A DNA stretch of 64,000 nucleotides. Source: Actinomycetales bacterium. Lineage in GTDB: Bacteria; Actinomycetota; Actinomycetes; Actinomycetales; Dermatophilaceae. The position numbers were made by a program, and so were the translations under genes. The stretch lies in assembly GCA_016710645.1 (NCBI GenBank), contig JADJVI010000027.1, forward strand, positions 49,818-113,817, written 5' to 3'. Under the pieces are notes generated by a model. The model saw nothing but the letters and a program-made list of their open reading frames with translations. It was not told where the DNA came from and made no database searches. The number at the start of each line of letters is the position of its first letter. Positions within the stretch are counted from its first letter, which is position 1. Below are positions 26,879 through 35,645 of this stretch, one piece after another.

Positions 26879-26946
26879 ACCCCTTACTCTGGCCACGACC
26901 ACCGATGGCGACCGTCGGTTGGCGGTCCCAAGGAAGGAGTCGGTGA

Positions 26947-27645
26947 GTGCCCATGACGCCGAGCCCTTCCCCTCACCGGGACATCCCGGCCGCGACGGTC
27001 TCGCGCTTGCCTACCTACCTGCGGGCCCTGCACAGCGCGGCCGCCCAAGGCGTGACGACGGTCTCCTCGGGCCAGTTGGCCACGGCCGCGGGAGTCCTGC
27101 CGACCCAGTTGCGCAAGGACCTCAGCCACCTCGGGTCGCACGGGGTGCGGGGGGTCGGCTACGACGTGGCTCGGCTCATCGTCGAGATCACCAGCGCGCT
27201 GGGGCTCGGTCGCGACTGGCCCGTGGCCATCGTCGGGATGGGCAATCTCGGGCGGGCGCTCACGGCATACTCCGGTTTTGGCACCGAAGGATTCCACGTC
27301 GTCGCGGTGCTCGATCGTGACCCTGCCCTCGTCGGTGAGCGGGTTGCCGGCCTCACGGTCCGCCATATCGACGAACTCCCCACCCTCGTCGCCGAACTCG
27401 GCATCGCCATCGGGGTCCTCGCCACGCCCGCCGACGGCGCCCAGGCGGCCGCCGACGCATTGGTGGCTGCCGGCATCGAGGCCATCCTCACCTTCGCCCC
27501 CGCGGCGCTCGCGCTGCCGCCCGGGGTGTCCCTGCGGAGGGTCGACCTCGCGACCGAACTCCACGTCCTGGCCTTCCTGCGGCATGGCGGAGCGGGGATC
27601 GGGGCGTCGGTCTCCGATCTGGCCAAGGTCGGGGTGGCCGGATGA
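26947..27645 (+). CDS. rex: Redox-sensing transcriptional repressor Rex
   Basis: 232 residues. GTG at 26947 is favoured because AAGGAGT sits 6 bases upstream. The N-terminal winged helix (LATAAGVLPTQLRKDLSHLG) and the NADH-binding Rossmann domain (VAIVGMGNLGRALTAY) are typical. LPTYLRAL near the N-terminus is a family hallmark. Rex senses the NADH/NAD+ ratio and represses respiratory genes. In streptomycetes it leads a rex-hemACD operon; here the next gene is directly hemD. Confidence 0.96.
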   Translation: MPMTPSPSPHRDIPAATVSRLPTYLRALHSAAAQGVTTVSSGQLATAAGVLPTQLRKDLSHLGSHGVRGVGYDVARLIVEITSALGLGRDWPVAIVGMGNLGRALTAYSGFGTEGFHVVAVLDRDPALVGERVAGLTVRHIDELPTLVAELGIAIGVLATPADGAQAAADALVAAGIEAILTFAPAALALPPGVSLRRVDLATELHVLAFLRHGGAGIGASVSDLAKVGVAG

Positions 27646-27703
27646 GCCGGACCTGCCAGATGAGCCGGATGCGCCCGATGACCTCCTGGTGGGAGGAGCG
27701 CCC

Positions 27704-29332
27704 ATGACGCCGCTGACCTCGCCCCAGGCCGGGCAGCCGCCAGCGGCACGTGTCGCGTTCGTGGGCGCCGGGCCGGGCGATCCCGGGCTGATGACCGTGC
27801 GCTGCCGCGACCTGCTGGCGGAGGCGGACATCGTCGTGCTCGACCAGGTGGGCCGGTATGCCGTTGTCGAGGCTTTCGCGCGCCCCGGTGTCCAGGTCAT
27901 CGACGCAGGTCACGACCATGACCAACCAGACCTTGCCGTGTTGCGCACGGCGAAGGTCATCGTCAACGCCGCGCGCGGTCTCGGGGAGCACGGGCTCGTC
28001 GTCCGACTCATGGACGGTGACCCGGCGCTCTTCCACGGGGTCGCCGACGAAGCCCTCGAACTCGCCCGGGCCGGGGTGCCGTTCGAGGTCGTCCCCGGTG
28101 TCAGCGCGGTCACTGCCGCCGCGATGTATGCCGGTATCCCGCTGACGACCGCGGCCACGACCGCCGTGCATGTCGTCGACGCCTCGTGCCCTGGTCACGA
28201 TTGGTCGGGACTGTCCGACGCCTCCAGCACCGTCGTCGTCCTCGGCCCGCCGACGCGGCTGGGGGAGGCACTCACGGCACTGCTCCAGGCCGGCCGGCAG
28301 GGATCGACCCCCGTCGCCCTCGTGGAGGCCGGCACGACCACCGCCCAACAGACCCGGACGACCACCCTGGACAAGGCCCCTGCGGCGTTGGCGTCTGACG
28401 GCATGTCGTTCCCGGTCCTGGCGGTGCTCGGGCCGTCGGTCGAGCTGCGCGACCGGTTGTCCTGGTTCGAGACCAAGCCGCTATACGGCTGGCAGGTGCT
28501 CGTGCCGCGCACCAAGGAACAGTCCGGTGCGACGACCGAGCGGCTCACGGCATACGGGGCACGTCCCACCGTGGTGCCGACCATCTCGGTCGAGCCGCCC
28601 CGCACCCCGGCCCAGATGGAGCGGGCGGTCAAGGGGTTGGTCACCGGTCGCTATGCGTGGGTGGGGTTCACGTCGGTAAATGCGGTGCGCGCGGTGCGCG
28701 AGAAGGTGGAGGAGTTCGGGCTGGACGCCCGGATCTTTGCCGGCGTTGGCATCGCCGCCGTCGGGGGTGTCACTGCCAGCGCTTTGCGGGAGTGGGGGCT
28801 CAACCCCGACTTGGTCCCGTGCGGCGAGCAGTCCGCTGCCGGGATGCTGCTGGATTGGCCGGAGGTCGACGACAGCGAGGACGCCTGCAATCGGGTCTTC
28901 CTGCCGCGCGCCGATATCGCCACCGACACGTTGGTGGCCGGACTCACCGAAATGGGCTGGGAGGTCGACGACGTCACGGCATACCGGACCGTGCGGGCGG
29001 CTCCGCCGCCGGCGCCGATCCGCGAGGCGATCAAGAGTGGTGCCTTCGACGCGGTGCTCTTCACGTCGAGCTCGACGGTGCGCAACCTGGTCGGGATCGC
29101 CGGTAAGCCGCATGCCCAGACTCTGGTCGCGTGTATCGGCCCGCAGACGGCGAAGACCGCCGAGGAACACGGGCTGCGGGTCGACGTGCTCGCGGCGACG
29201 CCCAGTGCGCTGGAGTTGGTCGATGCGCTTGCGGCGCACGGCACCGCGCGGGCTGCGGCGGCGGCGGAAGCCGGTTTGCCGGTGCGTCGGCCGAGCCAAC
29301 GTCGACACGCTGGTCGCCGCCGCGCCCGCTGA
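27704..29332 (+). CDS. hemD: Fused uroporphyrinogen-III C-methyltransferase/uroporphyrinogen-III synthase
   Basis: 542 residues; ATG with GGGAGGAG 5 bases upstream. The N-terminal ~245 residues are a CobA/SUMT-like domain: VGAGPGDPGLMTVR, then VRLMDGDPALF (the usual GGDP is DGDP) and VVPGVSAVTAA. The C-terminal half (about 260-525) is HemD, ring-closing hydroxymethylbilane to uroporphyrinogen III, with FTSVNAVRAV and FTSSSTVRNL. The fusion is the standard actinobacterial form. Whether the methyltransferase half is active is unclear. hemA and hemC, normally between rex and this gene, are not in the window. Confidence 0.93.
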   Translation: MTPLTSPQAGQPPAARVAFVGAGPGDPGLMTVRCRDLLAEADIVVLDQVGRYAVVEAFARPGVQVIDAGHDHDQPDLAVLRTAKVIVNAARGLGEHGLVVRLMDGDPALFHGVADEALELARAGVPFEVVPGVSAVTAAAMYAGIPLTTAATTAVHVVDASCPGHDWSGLSDASSTVVVLGPPTRLGEALTALLQAGRQGSTPVALVEAGTTTAQQTRTTTLDKAPAALASDGMSFPVLAVLGPSVELRDRLSWFETKPLYGWQVLVPRTKEQSGATTERLTAYGARPTVVPTISVEPPRTPAQMERAVKGLVTGRYAWVGFTSVNAVRAVREKVEEFGLDARIFAGVGIAAVGGVTASALREWGLNPDLVPCGEQSAAGMLLDWPEVDDSEDACNRVFLPRADIATDTLVAGLTEMGWEVDDVTAYRTVRAAPPPAPIREAIKSGAFDAVLFTSSSTVRNLVGIAGKPHAQTLVACIGPQTAKTAEEHGLRVDVLAATPSALELVDALAAHGTARAAAAAEAGLPVRRPSQRRHAGRRRAR

Positions 29333-29374
29333 GCTGGCCGCCACTCACCCGTTCAGACGCCGGACAAACGCCAG

Positions 29375-29424
29375 TTTTGGTGTGGCGGATGTTGCGTCAG
29401 AGCGCAACATCCGCCACACCAAAA
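29375..29424. terminator. Perfect 22-base stem hairpin after hemD
   Basis: Arms 29375-29396 and 29403-29424 are perfectly complementary around TCAGAG. The arms begin TTTTGG and end CCAAAA, giving T- or A-runs on either side. It stands 43 bases after the hemD stop, a strong bidirectional terminator. Its length and perfection also fit a small mobile palindromic element. Confidence 0.8.
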
Positions 29425-29475
29425 TGTGGGCAATGAGCAAACTGTGGAGAGTTGGGCCGGTCTGACGTGTGTTGG

Positions 29476-29579
29476 TCAGGCGGACTTGGCCAGCTGGATG
29501 TCAGGCGGACTTGGCCAGCTGGAGGTCAGGCGGACTTGGCCAGCTGGATGTTGGTCAGGCGGACTTGGCCAGCTGGATG
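29476..29579. repeat. 25-base tandem repeat copying the 3' end of yceI
   Basis: Four near-identical 25-base units at 29476-29500, 29501-29525, 29526-29550 and 29555-29579. The last unit is the actual 3' end of the yceI gene on the minus strand, encoding IQLAKSA and its stop. The other three lie beyond the stop codon and each carries the same stop triplet. One base differs in the second copy, and a 4-base insert precedes the fourth. Confidence 0.95.
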
Positions 29580-30088
29580 TCCAGGACGATCGCGATCTTC
29601 TCGGAGACCAGCACGCCGCCGCCCTCGAGCGCGGCGTTCCAGTTCAGGCCCCAGTCCTTGCGGTTGACATCGGCGCGGGCCTCGAAGGCAGCCTTGGTGT
29701 TACCCCACGGGTCCTGGGCGACGCCGCCGAACTCCAGGTCGAAGGTCACCGAGCGGGTGACGCCCTTGATGGTGAGGTCGCCGGTCAACGAGTCGGGGGT
29801 GACCGCCGTCGAGACGAAGGTCATCTGCGGGTAGGTCTCCGCGTCGAAGAAGTCGGGGCTGGTGAGGTGGGCGTCCCGGTCGGCATTGCCGGTGCTCACC
29901 GATGCGATCTGGGCCGACGCGGTGACCGAGGAGTCCGCGAACTTCTCGGCAACGGTCACGGTTCCCGCGACGTCGGAGAAGCGCCCGCGAACCTTCGAGA
30001 CCATGAGGTGCCGGGCGACGAAGCCCACCTCGGAGTGGTTGGGGTCGACGGTCCACGTGCCGGGAGTGAGGTCGGAAAGCGCGCTCAT
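29555..30088 (-). CDS. YceI-family lipocalin-like protein
   Basis: 177 residues without signal peptide. It starts MSALSDLTPGTWTVDPNHSEVGF, the typical YceI opening, and has GDLTIKGVTRSVTF in the beta-barrel. GAAAGGA precedes the ATG. Family members bind isoprenoids or amphipathic molecules in a beta-barrel. It is divergent from the marR gene (185-base gap), which is the likely local regulator. Its 3' end has been duplicated in tandem downstream. Confidence 0.93.
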   Translation of the reverse strand: MSALSDLTPGTWTVDPNHSEVGFVARHLMVSKVRGRFSDVAGTVTVAEKFADSSVTASAQIASVSTGNADRDAHLTSPDFFDAETYPQMTFVSTAVTPDSLTGDLTIKGVTRSVTFDLEFGGVAQDPWGNTKAAFEARADVNRKDWGLNWNAALEGGGVLVSEKIAIVLDIQLAKSA

Positions 30089-30273
30089 GGCTGGTCCTTT
30101 CGTTGGGGCGCCCGCAGCAGCCGCGAGCAGTCATGAAGGGAACATGATTGAAACGGCAACTATTCCCGGAACTCTACCCCGAGTTTCCCGCTCCGGCGCA
30201 GAGCCGCGCCCTATGCTGGCGCTCGGGCCCTGGGCACGCGACGCCCGCGGTCCGTCGGGGAAGGTGGGTGGAG

Positions 30274-30732
30274 ATGGGCAGCCGCGAGCCACGCTGGCTG
30301 AGCACGACCGAACAGCAGACTTGGCGCGCCTTCTTGCGGGGCGGCCGCCAACTCATGGAGGCGCTGGACCGCGATCTGGTGCCCTACGGGATGTGCCTCT
30401 CGGAATACGAGATCATCTCGATGCTCTCCGAGGCGCCCGATCACCAGTTGCGCATGTCGGAGTTGGCCACCATCGTCGTGCAGTCGCGTAGTCGGCTCAC
30501 CCATACGGCCACCCGGCTGGAACGCCGGGGTTGGGTGACCCGGGCGCCCTTCCCGGGCGACGGGCGCGGCGTGCTGCTGACCCTCACCGAGGCCGGTCTG
30601 GCCAAGGTCATCGAAACCGCGCCCGGCCACCTCGCCAGCGTCCGGGCCCGCCTCATCGATCAGCTCACCCCTGCCCAGATCAAGACGCTCGGCCAGATCA
30701 TGACCACCGTCAGCGAGGGCATGGAGCAGTAA
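30274..30732 (+). CDS. MarR-family transcriptional regulator
   Basis: 152 residues from the ATG at 30274, with AAGGTGG upstream. The winged HTH is clear: MSELATIVVQSRSRLTHTATRLERRGWV, here read as helix MSELATIVVQSRSRLTH and wing region PFPGDGRGVLLTLTEAG. It is divergently transcribed from yceI, so control of yceI and of itself is likely. No clean palindromic operator was found in the gap. Confidence 0.92.
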   Translation: MGSREPRWLSTTEQQTWRAFLRGGRQLMEALDRDLVPYGMCLSEYEIISMLSEAPDHQLRMSELATIVVQSRSRLTHTATRLERRGWVTRAPFPGDGRGVLLTLTEAGLAKVIETAPGHLASVRARLIDQLTPAQIKTLGQIMTTVSEGMEQ

Positions 30733-30804
30733 CCCTGTCCCAACCCCCGTCCCACGCGGACCGGGGCTGCACGGCATACCCGGGTGGCTCTGCGAGAATG
30801 AGCC

Positions 30805-31446
30805 ATGCCTACGACGACCGTCGTTCATCTCATGCGCCATGGCGAGGTTTTCAACCCCGAGGGCGTTCTCTACGGCCGCCTGCCCGGCTATCACCTCAGC
30901 GACCTCGGGCGTGAGATGGCCCAGGTTGTCGCCGATCATTTGGCCGCTCACGACATCACCCACGTGGTGGCCTCGCCGCTGGAGCGGGCCATCGAGACGG
31001 CCAGCCCGATCGCCGCGTCGCACAACCTCGGCATCACCGTCGACCCGCGGGTGGTCGAGGCCGGCAACTTCTTCCAGGGCAAGCGGGTGGGTGTCGGCGA
31101 CGGCGCCCTGCGCGAACCGAAGTATTGGGGCAAGCTGGTGGACCCCTTCACCCCGAGTTGGGGCGAGCGCTATGACGGCATTGCCGCGCGCATGCTCGCC
31201 GCCATCGAGGATGCGCGGATCGCGGCGACCGGCCACGCGGCGGTCATCGTGTCGCACCAGCTGCCGGTGTGGACGGTCCGCTCCAAGCTGGAGGGTCGGC
31301 GGCTCTGGCACGACCCCCGCAAGCGCGAGTGCGCGCTCGCGTCACTCACCTCGCTGCACTACAGCGACGGCGAACTGGTCACCATCACCTACAGCGAGCC
31401 GGCCGCCGAGCTCCTTGAGCGAGCGGCCAAGAAGTCCGGCGCCTGA
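30805..31446 (+). CDS. Histidine phosphatase family protein (Rv0525-like)
   Basis: 213 residues. The catalytic motif LMRHGEVFNP is at the N-terminus, and the second catalytic His is in SHQLPVW near residue 152. The family transfers phosphate through a phospho-His; the substrate is unknown. It starts the conserved cytochrome c maturation cluster seen as Rv0525-Rv0529. It is coupled to the next gene by TGATG. Confidence 0.93.
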   Translation: MPTTTVVHLMRHGEVFNPEGVLYGRLPGYHLSDLGREMAQVVADHLAAHDITHVVASPLERAIETASPIAASHNLGITVDPRVVEAGNFFQGKRVGVGDGALREPKYWGKLVDPFTPSWGERYDGIAARMLAAIEDARIAATGHAAVIVSHQLPVWTVRSKLEGRRLWHDPRKRECALASLTSLHYSDGELVTITYSEPAAELLERAAKKSGA

Positions 31447-32063
31447 TGCGTCGCTCGGCGAGTCACGGTCCGCGGCGCCGCATGATGGCAGCCGTGATCG
31501 GGATGACCCTGACGGTCGGGCTGGCTGCCTGCAAGTCAGACCCCAATTCACTTGAGGCGCAGGCGAATTCAGGCAGCAGAGCTGGCTACCTCGCCGGAGA
31601 TGGCACGATCGAGCAGATCGCCCCGGCCAAGCGCGCTGCGCCCATCGACCTGCAGGGCACGACGGTCACCGGGTCGACCTGGTCATGGGCCGCCGACGGG
31701 AAGGGCAAGGTCGTCCTGGTCAACGTCTGGGGCTCGTGGTGCGGTCCCTGCCAGGAGGAAGCCCCGGCGCTTACCCGGGCCTGGGCGGCATACGCGACCT
31801 CCGGCAAGCCAGTCGCGTTCGTCGGGGTGAGCATCAAGGAATCCCCCCAGAACGCCGCCGCAGCGGCCACGGCCCTCGGCTATCCCTCGATCAGCGACCG
31901 GGCCAGCGGCGGCACCCCGATGCTCAGCCTGGCCGGCATCGCCCCCGCGACCCCGACGACGCTCGTGCTCGACAAGCAGGGCCGACTGGCTGCCCGGGTC
32001 CTCGGCGGCACCACCGAGGTCACCCTCAAGACCCTCGTGGACGCCGTGCTGGCAGAACCGTGA
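31446..32063 (+). CDS. TlpA/ResA-like thioredoxin lipoprotein
   Basis: 205 residues. A signal peptide ends in the lipobox LAAC (Cys at about residue 29), so it is anchored outside the membrane. The thioredoxin motif WCGPCQ lies at about 99-104. ResA-type proteins reduce the apocytochrome c heme-binding cysteines before heme attachment. CcdA, encoded next, supplies the electrons, and ResB/CcsA attach heme. Stop/start overlap with ccdA. Confidence 0.93.
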   Translation: MRRSASHGPRRRMMAAVIGMTLTVGLAACKSDPNSLEAQANSGSRAGYLAGDGTIEQIAPAKRAAPIDLQGTTVTGSTWSWAADGKGKVVLVNVWGSWCGPCQEEAPALTRAWAAYATSGKPVAFVGVSIKESPQNAAAAATALGYPSISDRASGGTPMLSLAGIAPATPTTLVLDKQGRLAARVLGGTTEVTLKTLVDAVLAEP

Positions 32064-32839
32064 TGCCCGGTATGCCGGGTACGCCGGCTTTCGCGGTAGC
32101 CGACTCGACGATCGCCTCCGGGGCACTTCCCCTCGCGGCTCTCGTCGCAGCGCTCGCCGGGCTCATCTCATTCGCCTCCCCGTGCGTGCTGCCGCTCGTG
32201 CCGGGGTTCCTCGGCTATGTCACTGGGCTCTCGCAGACCTCGCTAGAGCAGCGCCGACGCTCGCGCCTCATCCTCGGAGCGCTGCTGTTCGTCGTGGGCT
32301 TCTCGGTGGTCTTCGTCGCGTCGATCACCGCGGCGTCGGTCGCCGGGGCCGCCCTCATCAGATACCAGACCGTCCTCACCCGCGCCGGTGGTGTGCTCGT
32401 CATCCTGCTGGCCCTGGTCTTCCTCGGCATGGGCGCGCAACGCGAGCTGGGCTTCGGCTGGCGACCGGCCGCCGGCCTGGCCGGAGCGCCGCTGCTCGGC
32501 CTGGTCTTCGGCCTGGGCTGGACCCCGTGCACCGGACCCACCCTCGCCGCGATCATGGCCCTGGCCGGCCCCCTCGGCGGGGACGCGCCCGTTGCGCGCG
32601 GAGTCGTGCTCGGCACGGCATACTGCCTCGGTTTGGGGCTGCCCTTCCTCGCCATCGCAGCCGGCTGGCAGCGCGCCACCCGAGCCAGCGCCTGGGTGCG
32701 CCGCCACCAGCGCGGGGTGCAGCGCACCGGCGGTGCTTTGCTGCTGCTCGTGGGGGTGCTCATGGCCACCGGACTGTGGGAGGGCATCATGTCGTGGGTG
32801 CAGACCCACCTCATCAACGGCTTCCAGGTGGTGCTGTGA
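32063..32839 (+). CDS. ccdA: Cytochrome c biogenesis protein CcdA
   Basis: 258 residues with six hydrophobic helices. The two redox cysteines are in SPCVLPLVPG and GWTPCTGPT. It passes electrons from cytosolic thioredoxin to the external ResA-like protein. The ATG overlaps the tlpA stop, and the resB GTG overlaps its own stop. The first residues (MPGMPGTP) include one copy of the genome-wide GTATGCCG motif. Confidence 0.95.
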   Translation: MPGMPGTPAFAVADSTIASGALPLAALVAALAGLISFASPCVLPLVPGFLGYVTGLSQTSLEQRRRSRLILGALLFVVGFSVVFVASITAASVAGAALIRYQTVLTRAGGVLVILLALVFLGMGAQRELGFGWRPAAGLAGAPLLGLVFGLGWTPCTGPTLAAIMALAGPLGGDAPVARGVVLGTAYCLGLGLPFLAIAAGWQRATRASAWVRRHQRGVQRTGGALLLLVGVLMATGLWEGIMSWVQTHLINGFQVVL

Positions 32840-34455
32840 GCGCCGGGAACTCGCCACAGCGCGAGGCCGAGATCCGCCAGCCGCAGCTCGGCCCGCTCGG
32901 CTGGGCGCGCTGGGCGTGGCGCAACCTCACGTCGATGCGCACGGCGCTGTTCCTGTTGTTGCTGCTCTCGGTGGCCGCGGTGCCAGGCTCGATCTTCCCG
33001 CAGCGCTCCATCGACGCCGGCCGGGTCGCCGACTATCTCGCGGCCAACCCGACCATCGGCCCGTGGCTCAACCGGTTCGGCTTCTTCGAGGTCTACCAGT
33101 CGCCGTGGTTCTCGGCGGTCTACCTGCTGCTGGTCATCTCGCTCATCGGCTGCATCATCCCGCGCACCAAGCTGCACTGGCATGCCCTGCGTTCCCGCCC
33201 GCCACGCGCCCCACGTCACCTCGAGCGCCTCGGCACCTCGGCGACGGCCCGGTATGCCGGTCCGCCCGACGCTGCGCTCGCCGCGGCGCGGGAGGCGTTG
33301 CGGCGCAAGCGTTTCCGGGTCTTCTCGCACGACGACTCGTCGGTCAGTGGCGAGGCCGGCTTCCTGCGCGAGACCGGCAACCTGCTCTTCCACGTGGCGA
33401 TGTGCGTCGTCATCGTCGGCGTGGCCGTGGGGCACCTCTTCGGTTGGCGGGGTGATGTCATCGTCACCGAGGGCGAGACCTTCGCGTCGGTGTTCTCGCA
33501 GTACGACACGTTCAACACCGGGGTCATGGTCGACCCGAATGCCTTGCCGCCGTTCACGATTCGCCTCGACAAGCTCGACGTGCGGTTCGAGCGGGAGGCG
33601 GGCGGGGCACAGTTCGGTGCGCCGCGAGGGTTCACGGCATACACGACGACGGTGGAGCGACCCGGGCAGTCGGCGCAACAGCACACGATCTCGGTCAACG
33701 AGCCGCTCACCCTCGGGGGAGCCGATGTCTACCTCTTGGGCAACGGCTACTCGCCGGTCGTCACCGTGCGCGACGCCGCCGGGAAAGTCATCTATCAGCA
33801 GGCCACGCCGTTCCTCGCGCAGGACAACCTCTACAAATCGGTGGGGGCCATCAAGGTGCCCTCGGCCGGTCCGAAACAGTTGGGTTTCAGTGGCTTCTTC
33901 CTGCCGACCGCCGAGCCGACCTATGTCAACGGACCCGAGTCGGTCTTTCCCGACCTCGACTCCCCGGAGCTGGCGCTGTCGGTCTGGGAGGGCAATCTCT
34001 TCCCCGGAGGGCGGCCTCAGTCGGTCTACACCCTCAACACCGCCGAGCTGACGCCAGTGCCGCGGGCCGACGGCAAGCCGCTGGCGATCCGCCTCAAGCC
34101 TGGCCAGAGCTACGAGTTGCCGGGCGGGCGCGGGTCGATCTCCTTCGACTCGGTGGCCCGGTTCGCCGGATTCTCAGTGCGCACCGATCCCGGCAAGGGG
34201 CTCACCCTGGCGGCGGCGCTGGCGACGATCGCCGGGCTGGTCGCCTCGCTGCTGGTCCGCCGACGCCGGGTGTTCGTGCGGGTCGAGCCGGATCCCCAGG
34301 CCGGGAGTGGTGCGACGTCGACTACCCTCGTCACCATCGGTGCCCTTGCCAAGAGCGCCGACCCTGGGCTGAGCGCCTTCGTCTCCGACCTGGCCGCCCA
34401 GCTCGCCACGAGCCCCACCCCCGTCGCCTCGGCGACCCGCACCGAACGGACGTGA
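32836..34455 (+). CDS. resB: Cytochrome c biogenesis protein ResB
   Basis: 539 residues from the GTG overlapping the ccdA stop. Hydrophobic helices lie near residues 35-50, 93-110, 185-205 and 455-475, with a large external domain between the last two. With CcsA it forms the System II heme-handling and attachment complex. The order resA-ccdA-resB-ccsA is the canonical one. Confidence 0.94.
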   Translation: MSAGNSPQREAEIRQPQLGPLGWARWAWRNLTSMRTALFLLLLLSVAAVPGSIFPQRSIDAGRVADYLAANPTIGPWLNRFGFFEVYQSPWFSAVYLLLVISLIGCIIPRTKLHWHALRSRPPRAPRHLERLGTSATARYAGPPDAALAAAREALRRKRFRVFSHDDSSVSGEAGFLRETGNLLFHVAMCVVIVGVAVGHLFGWRGDVIVTEGETFASVFSQYDTFNTGVMVDPNALPPFTIRLDKLDVRFEREAGGAQFGAPRGFTAYTTTVERPGQSAQQHTISVNEPLTLGGADVYLLGNGYSPVVTVRDAAGKVIYQQATPFLAQDNLYKSVGAIKVPSAGPKQLGFSGFFLPTAEPTYVNGPESVFPDLDSPELALSVWEGNLFPGGRPQSVYTLNTAELTPVPRADGKPLAIRLKPGQSYELPGGRGSISFDSVARFAGFSVRTDPGKGLTLAAALATIAGLVASLLVRRRRVFVRVEPDPQAGSGATSTTLVTIGALAKSADPGLSAFVSDLAAQLATSPTPVASATRTERT

Positions 34456-35579
34456 CGATGCCACTGCTGGTGACGGCCTCGGCAACGCCAGAGCTCGCGA
34501 ACTGGTCCAACCTGGCGCTCTATTCGGCCATGGCGGTCTACACCATCGCCATGTTGCTCTTCGCGTCGCACCTGGCGGCGCTCGGCCCGGACACGAGTGC
34601 CGACGCGTCCGCCGACGCGTCCGCGGCCGGGGCCGGTGCCGATCGCGCCGATAGTGCCGATCGTGACGGCGAGTTGGTCGGTGCCGTGGCGGGCAGCGTG
34701 GCTGGTTCGGTTGCCGGACGCTCCGTGCTGGACGGGTCGAGCCCCACTTCGTCGGTGACGGCAACGCCGACGGGTTCCAGCTCCGGGTTCGGCGACGACG
34801 GCACAGGCGGGTCGTTGCGGGCCCGCAAGCTCGGCGCGACAGGGATGAGCATGACCTGGCTCGCGAGCATCCTGTTGCTCGCGTCGGTCGTGCTGCGCGG
34901 GCTTTCCGTTGCTCGGGCGCCCTGGGGCAATATGTTCGAGTTCGCCACAGCCGGTGCGACCGTGGCGGCCTTTGCCTACCTGCTGTTGGCCCGGCGTCAC
35001 CGCTGGGAGTGGCTCGGCATCTTCGTCGTCGGCCCGATCCTGCTCACCCTCGGCACCGCCTTGCTGGCCTTCTACACCGAGGCCGCCGAGCTGATGCCGG
35101 CGCTCAAGAGCGTCTGGCTGGTCATCCACGTCACCGTCGCGATCCTCGCCGTCGGCCTGTTCATCGTTGCCTTCGGCCTCGGCGTCGCCTACCTGCTCAA
35201 GGTGCGCCGCGATGCGGCCGAAGTGGGCACCCGTTCGCGCCGACTGGCCTTCCTCGACTCGCTGCCCAGCGCCACGCGACTGGAGCGGTCGGCATACGGG
35301 CTCAACATGGTCGGCTTCATCCTCTGGACCTTCACGCTCGTCGCCGGCGCGATCTGGGCGCAGAAGGCCTGGGGCTCCTACTGGACGTGGGACCCCAAGG
35401 AGGTCTGGACCTTCGTCGTCTGGGTCGTGTATGCCGCCTACATGCACGCCCGCGCGACCGCCGGATGGGAGCCGCGCAAGGCGATGTGGATCGCCATCGC
35501 GGCCTTCGCGACCGTCATCGTCAACTTCGCGGTCGTCAACGTCTTCTTCGTCGGGCAGCACTCCTACTCGGGACTCTGA
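34452..35579 (+). CDS. ccsA: Cytochrome c biogenesis protein CcsA/CcsB-type
   Basis: 375 residues; GTG overlapping the resB stop (an ATG two codons later is possible). The tryptophan-rich heme-handling motif WGSYWTWDPKEVW is intact at about 310-322. Between the first membrane helix and the second lies an unusual ~80-residue Ala/Ser/Asp-rich insert (for example DTSADASADASAAGAG). That loop is non-conserved low-complexity sequence in an otherwise standard protein. Confidence 0.95.
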   Translation: MTMPLLVTASATPELANWSNLALYSAMAVYTIAMLLFASHLAALGPDTSADASADASAAGAGADRADSADRDGELVGAVAGSVAGSVAGRSVLDGSSPTSSVTATPTGSSSGFGDDGTGGSLRARKLGATGMSMTWLASILLLASVVLRGLSVARAPWGNMFEFATAGATVAAFAYLLLARRHRWEWLGIFVVGPILLTLGTALLAFYTEAAELMPALKSVWLVIHVTVAILAVGLFIVAFGLGVAYLLKVRRDAAEVGTRSRRLAFLDSLPSATRLERSAYGLNMVGFILWTFTLVAGAIWAQKAWGSYWTWDPKEVWTFVVWVVYAAYMHARATAGWEPRKAMWIAIAAFATVIVNFAVVNVFFVGQHSYSGL

Positions 35580-35581
35580 TG

Positions 35582-35633
35582 GCTCAGAGGCTCTGAGCGG
35601 GACGCTGCCGCCATGCGCCGGATCGTCCGGCGC
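35582..35633 (+). terminator. Two small hairpins after ccsA
   Basis: GCTCAGAG/CTCTGAGC (35582-35598) and GCGCCGGA/TCCGGCGC (35615-35633) follow the ccsA stop and precede the DUF4229 gene. They may end or attenuate the cytochrome c operon. Confidence 0.5.
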
Positions 35634-35645
35634 CCGGGTTGAGAG

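Noticed and set aside
29476..29579. Possible coding repeat on the + strand
   Set aside because: Overlapping + strand frames exist only because of the repeat; the real gene is yceI on the minus strand.
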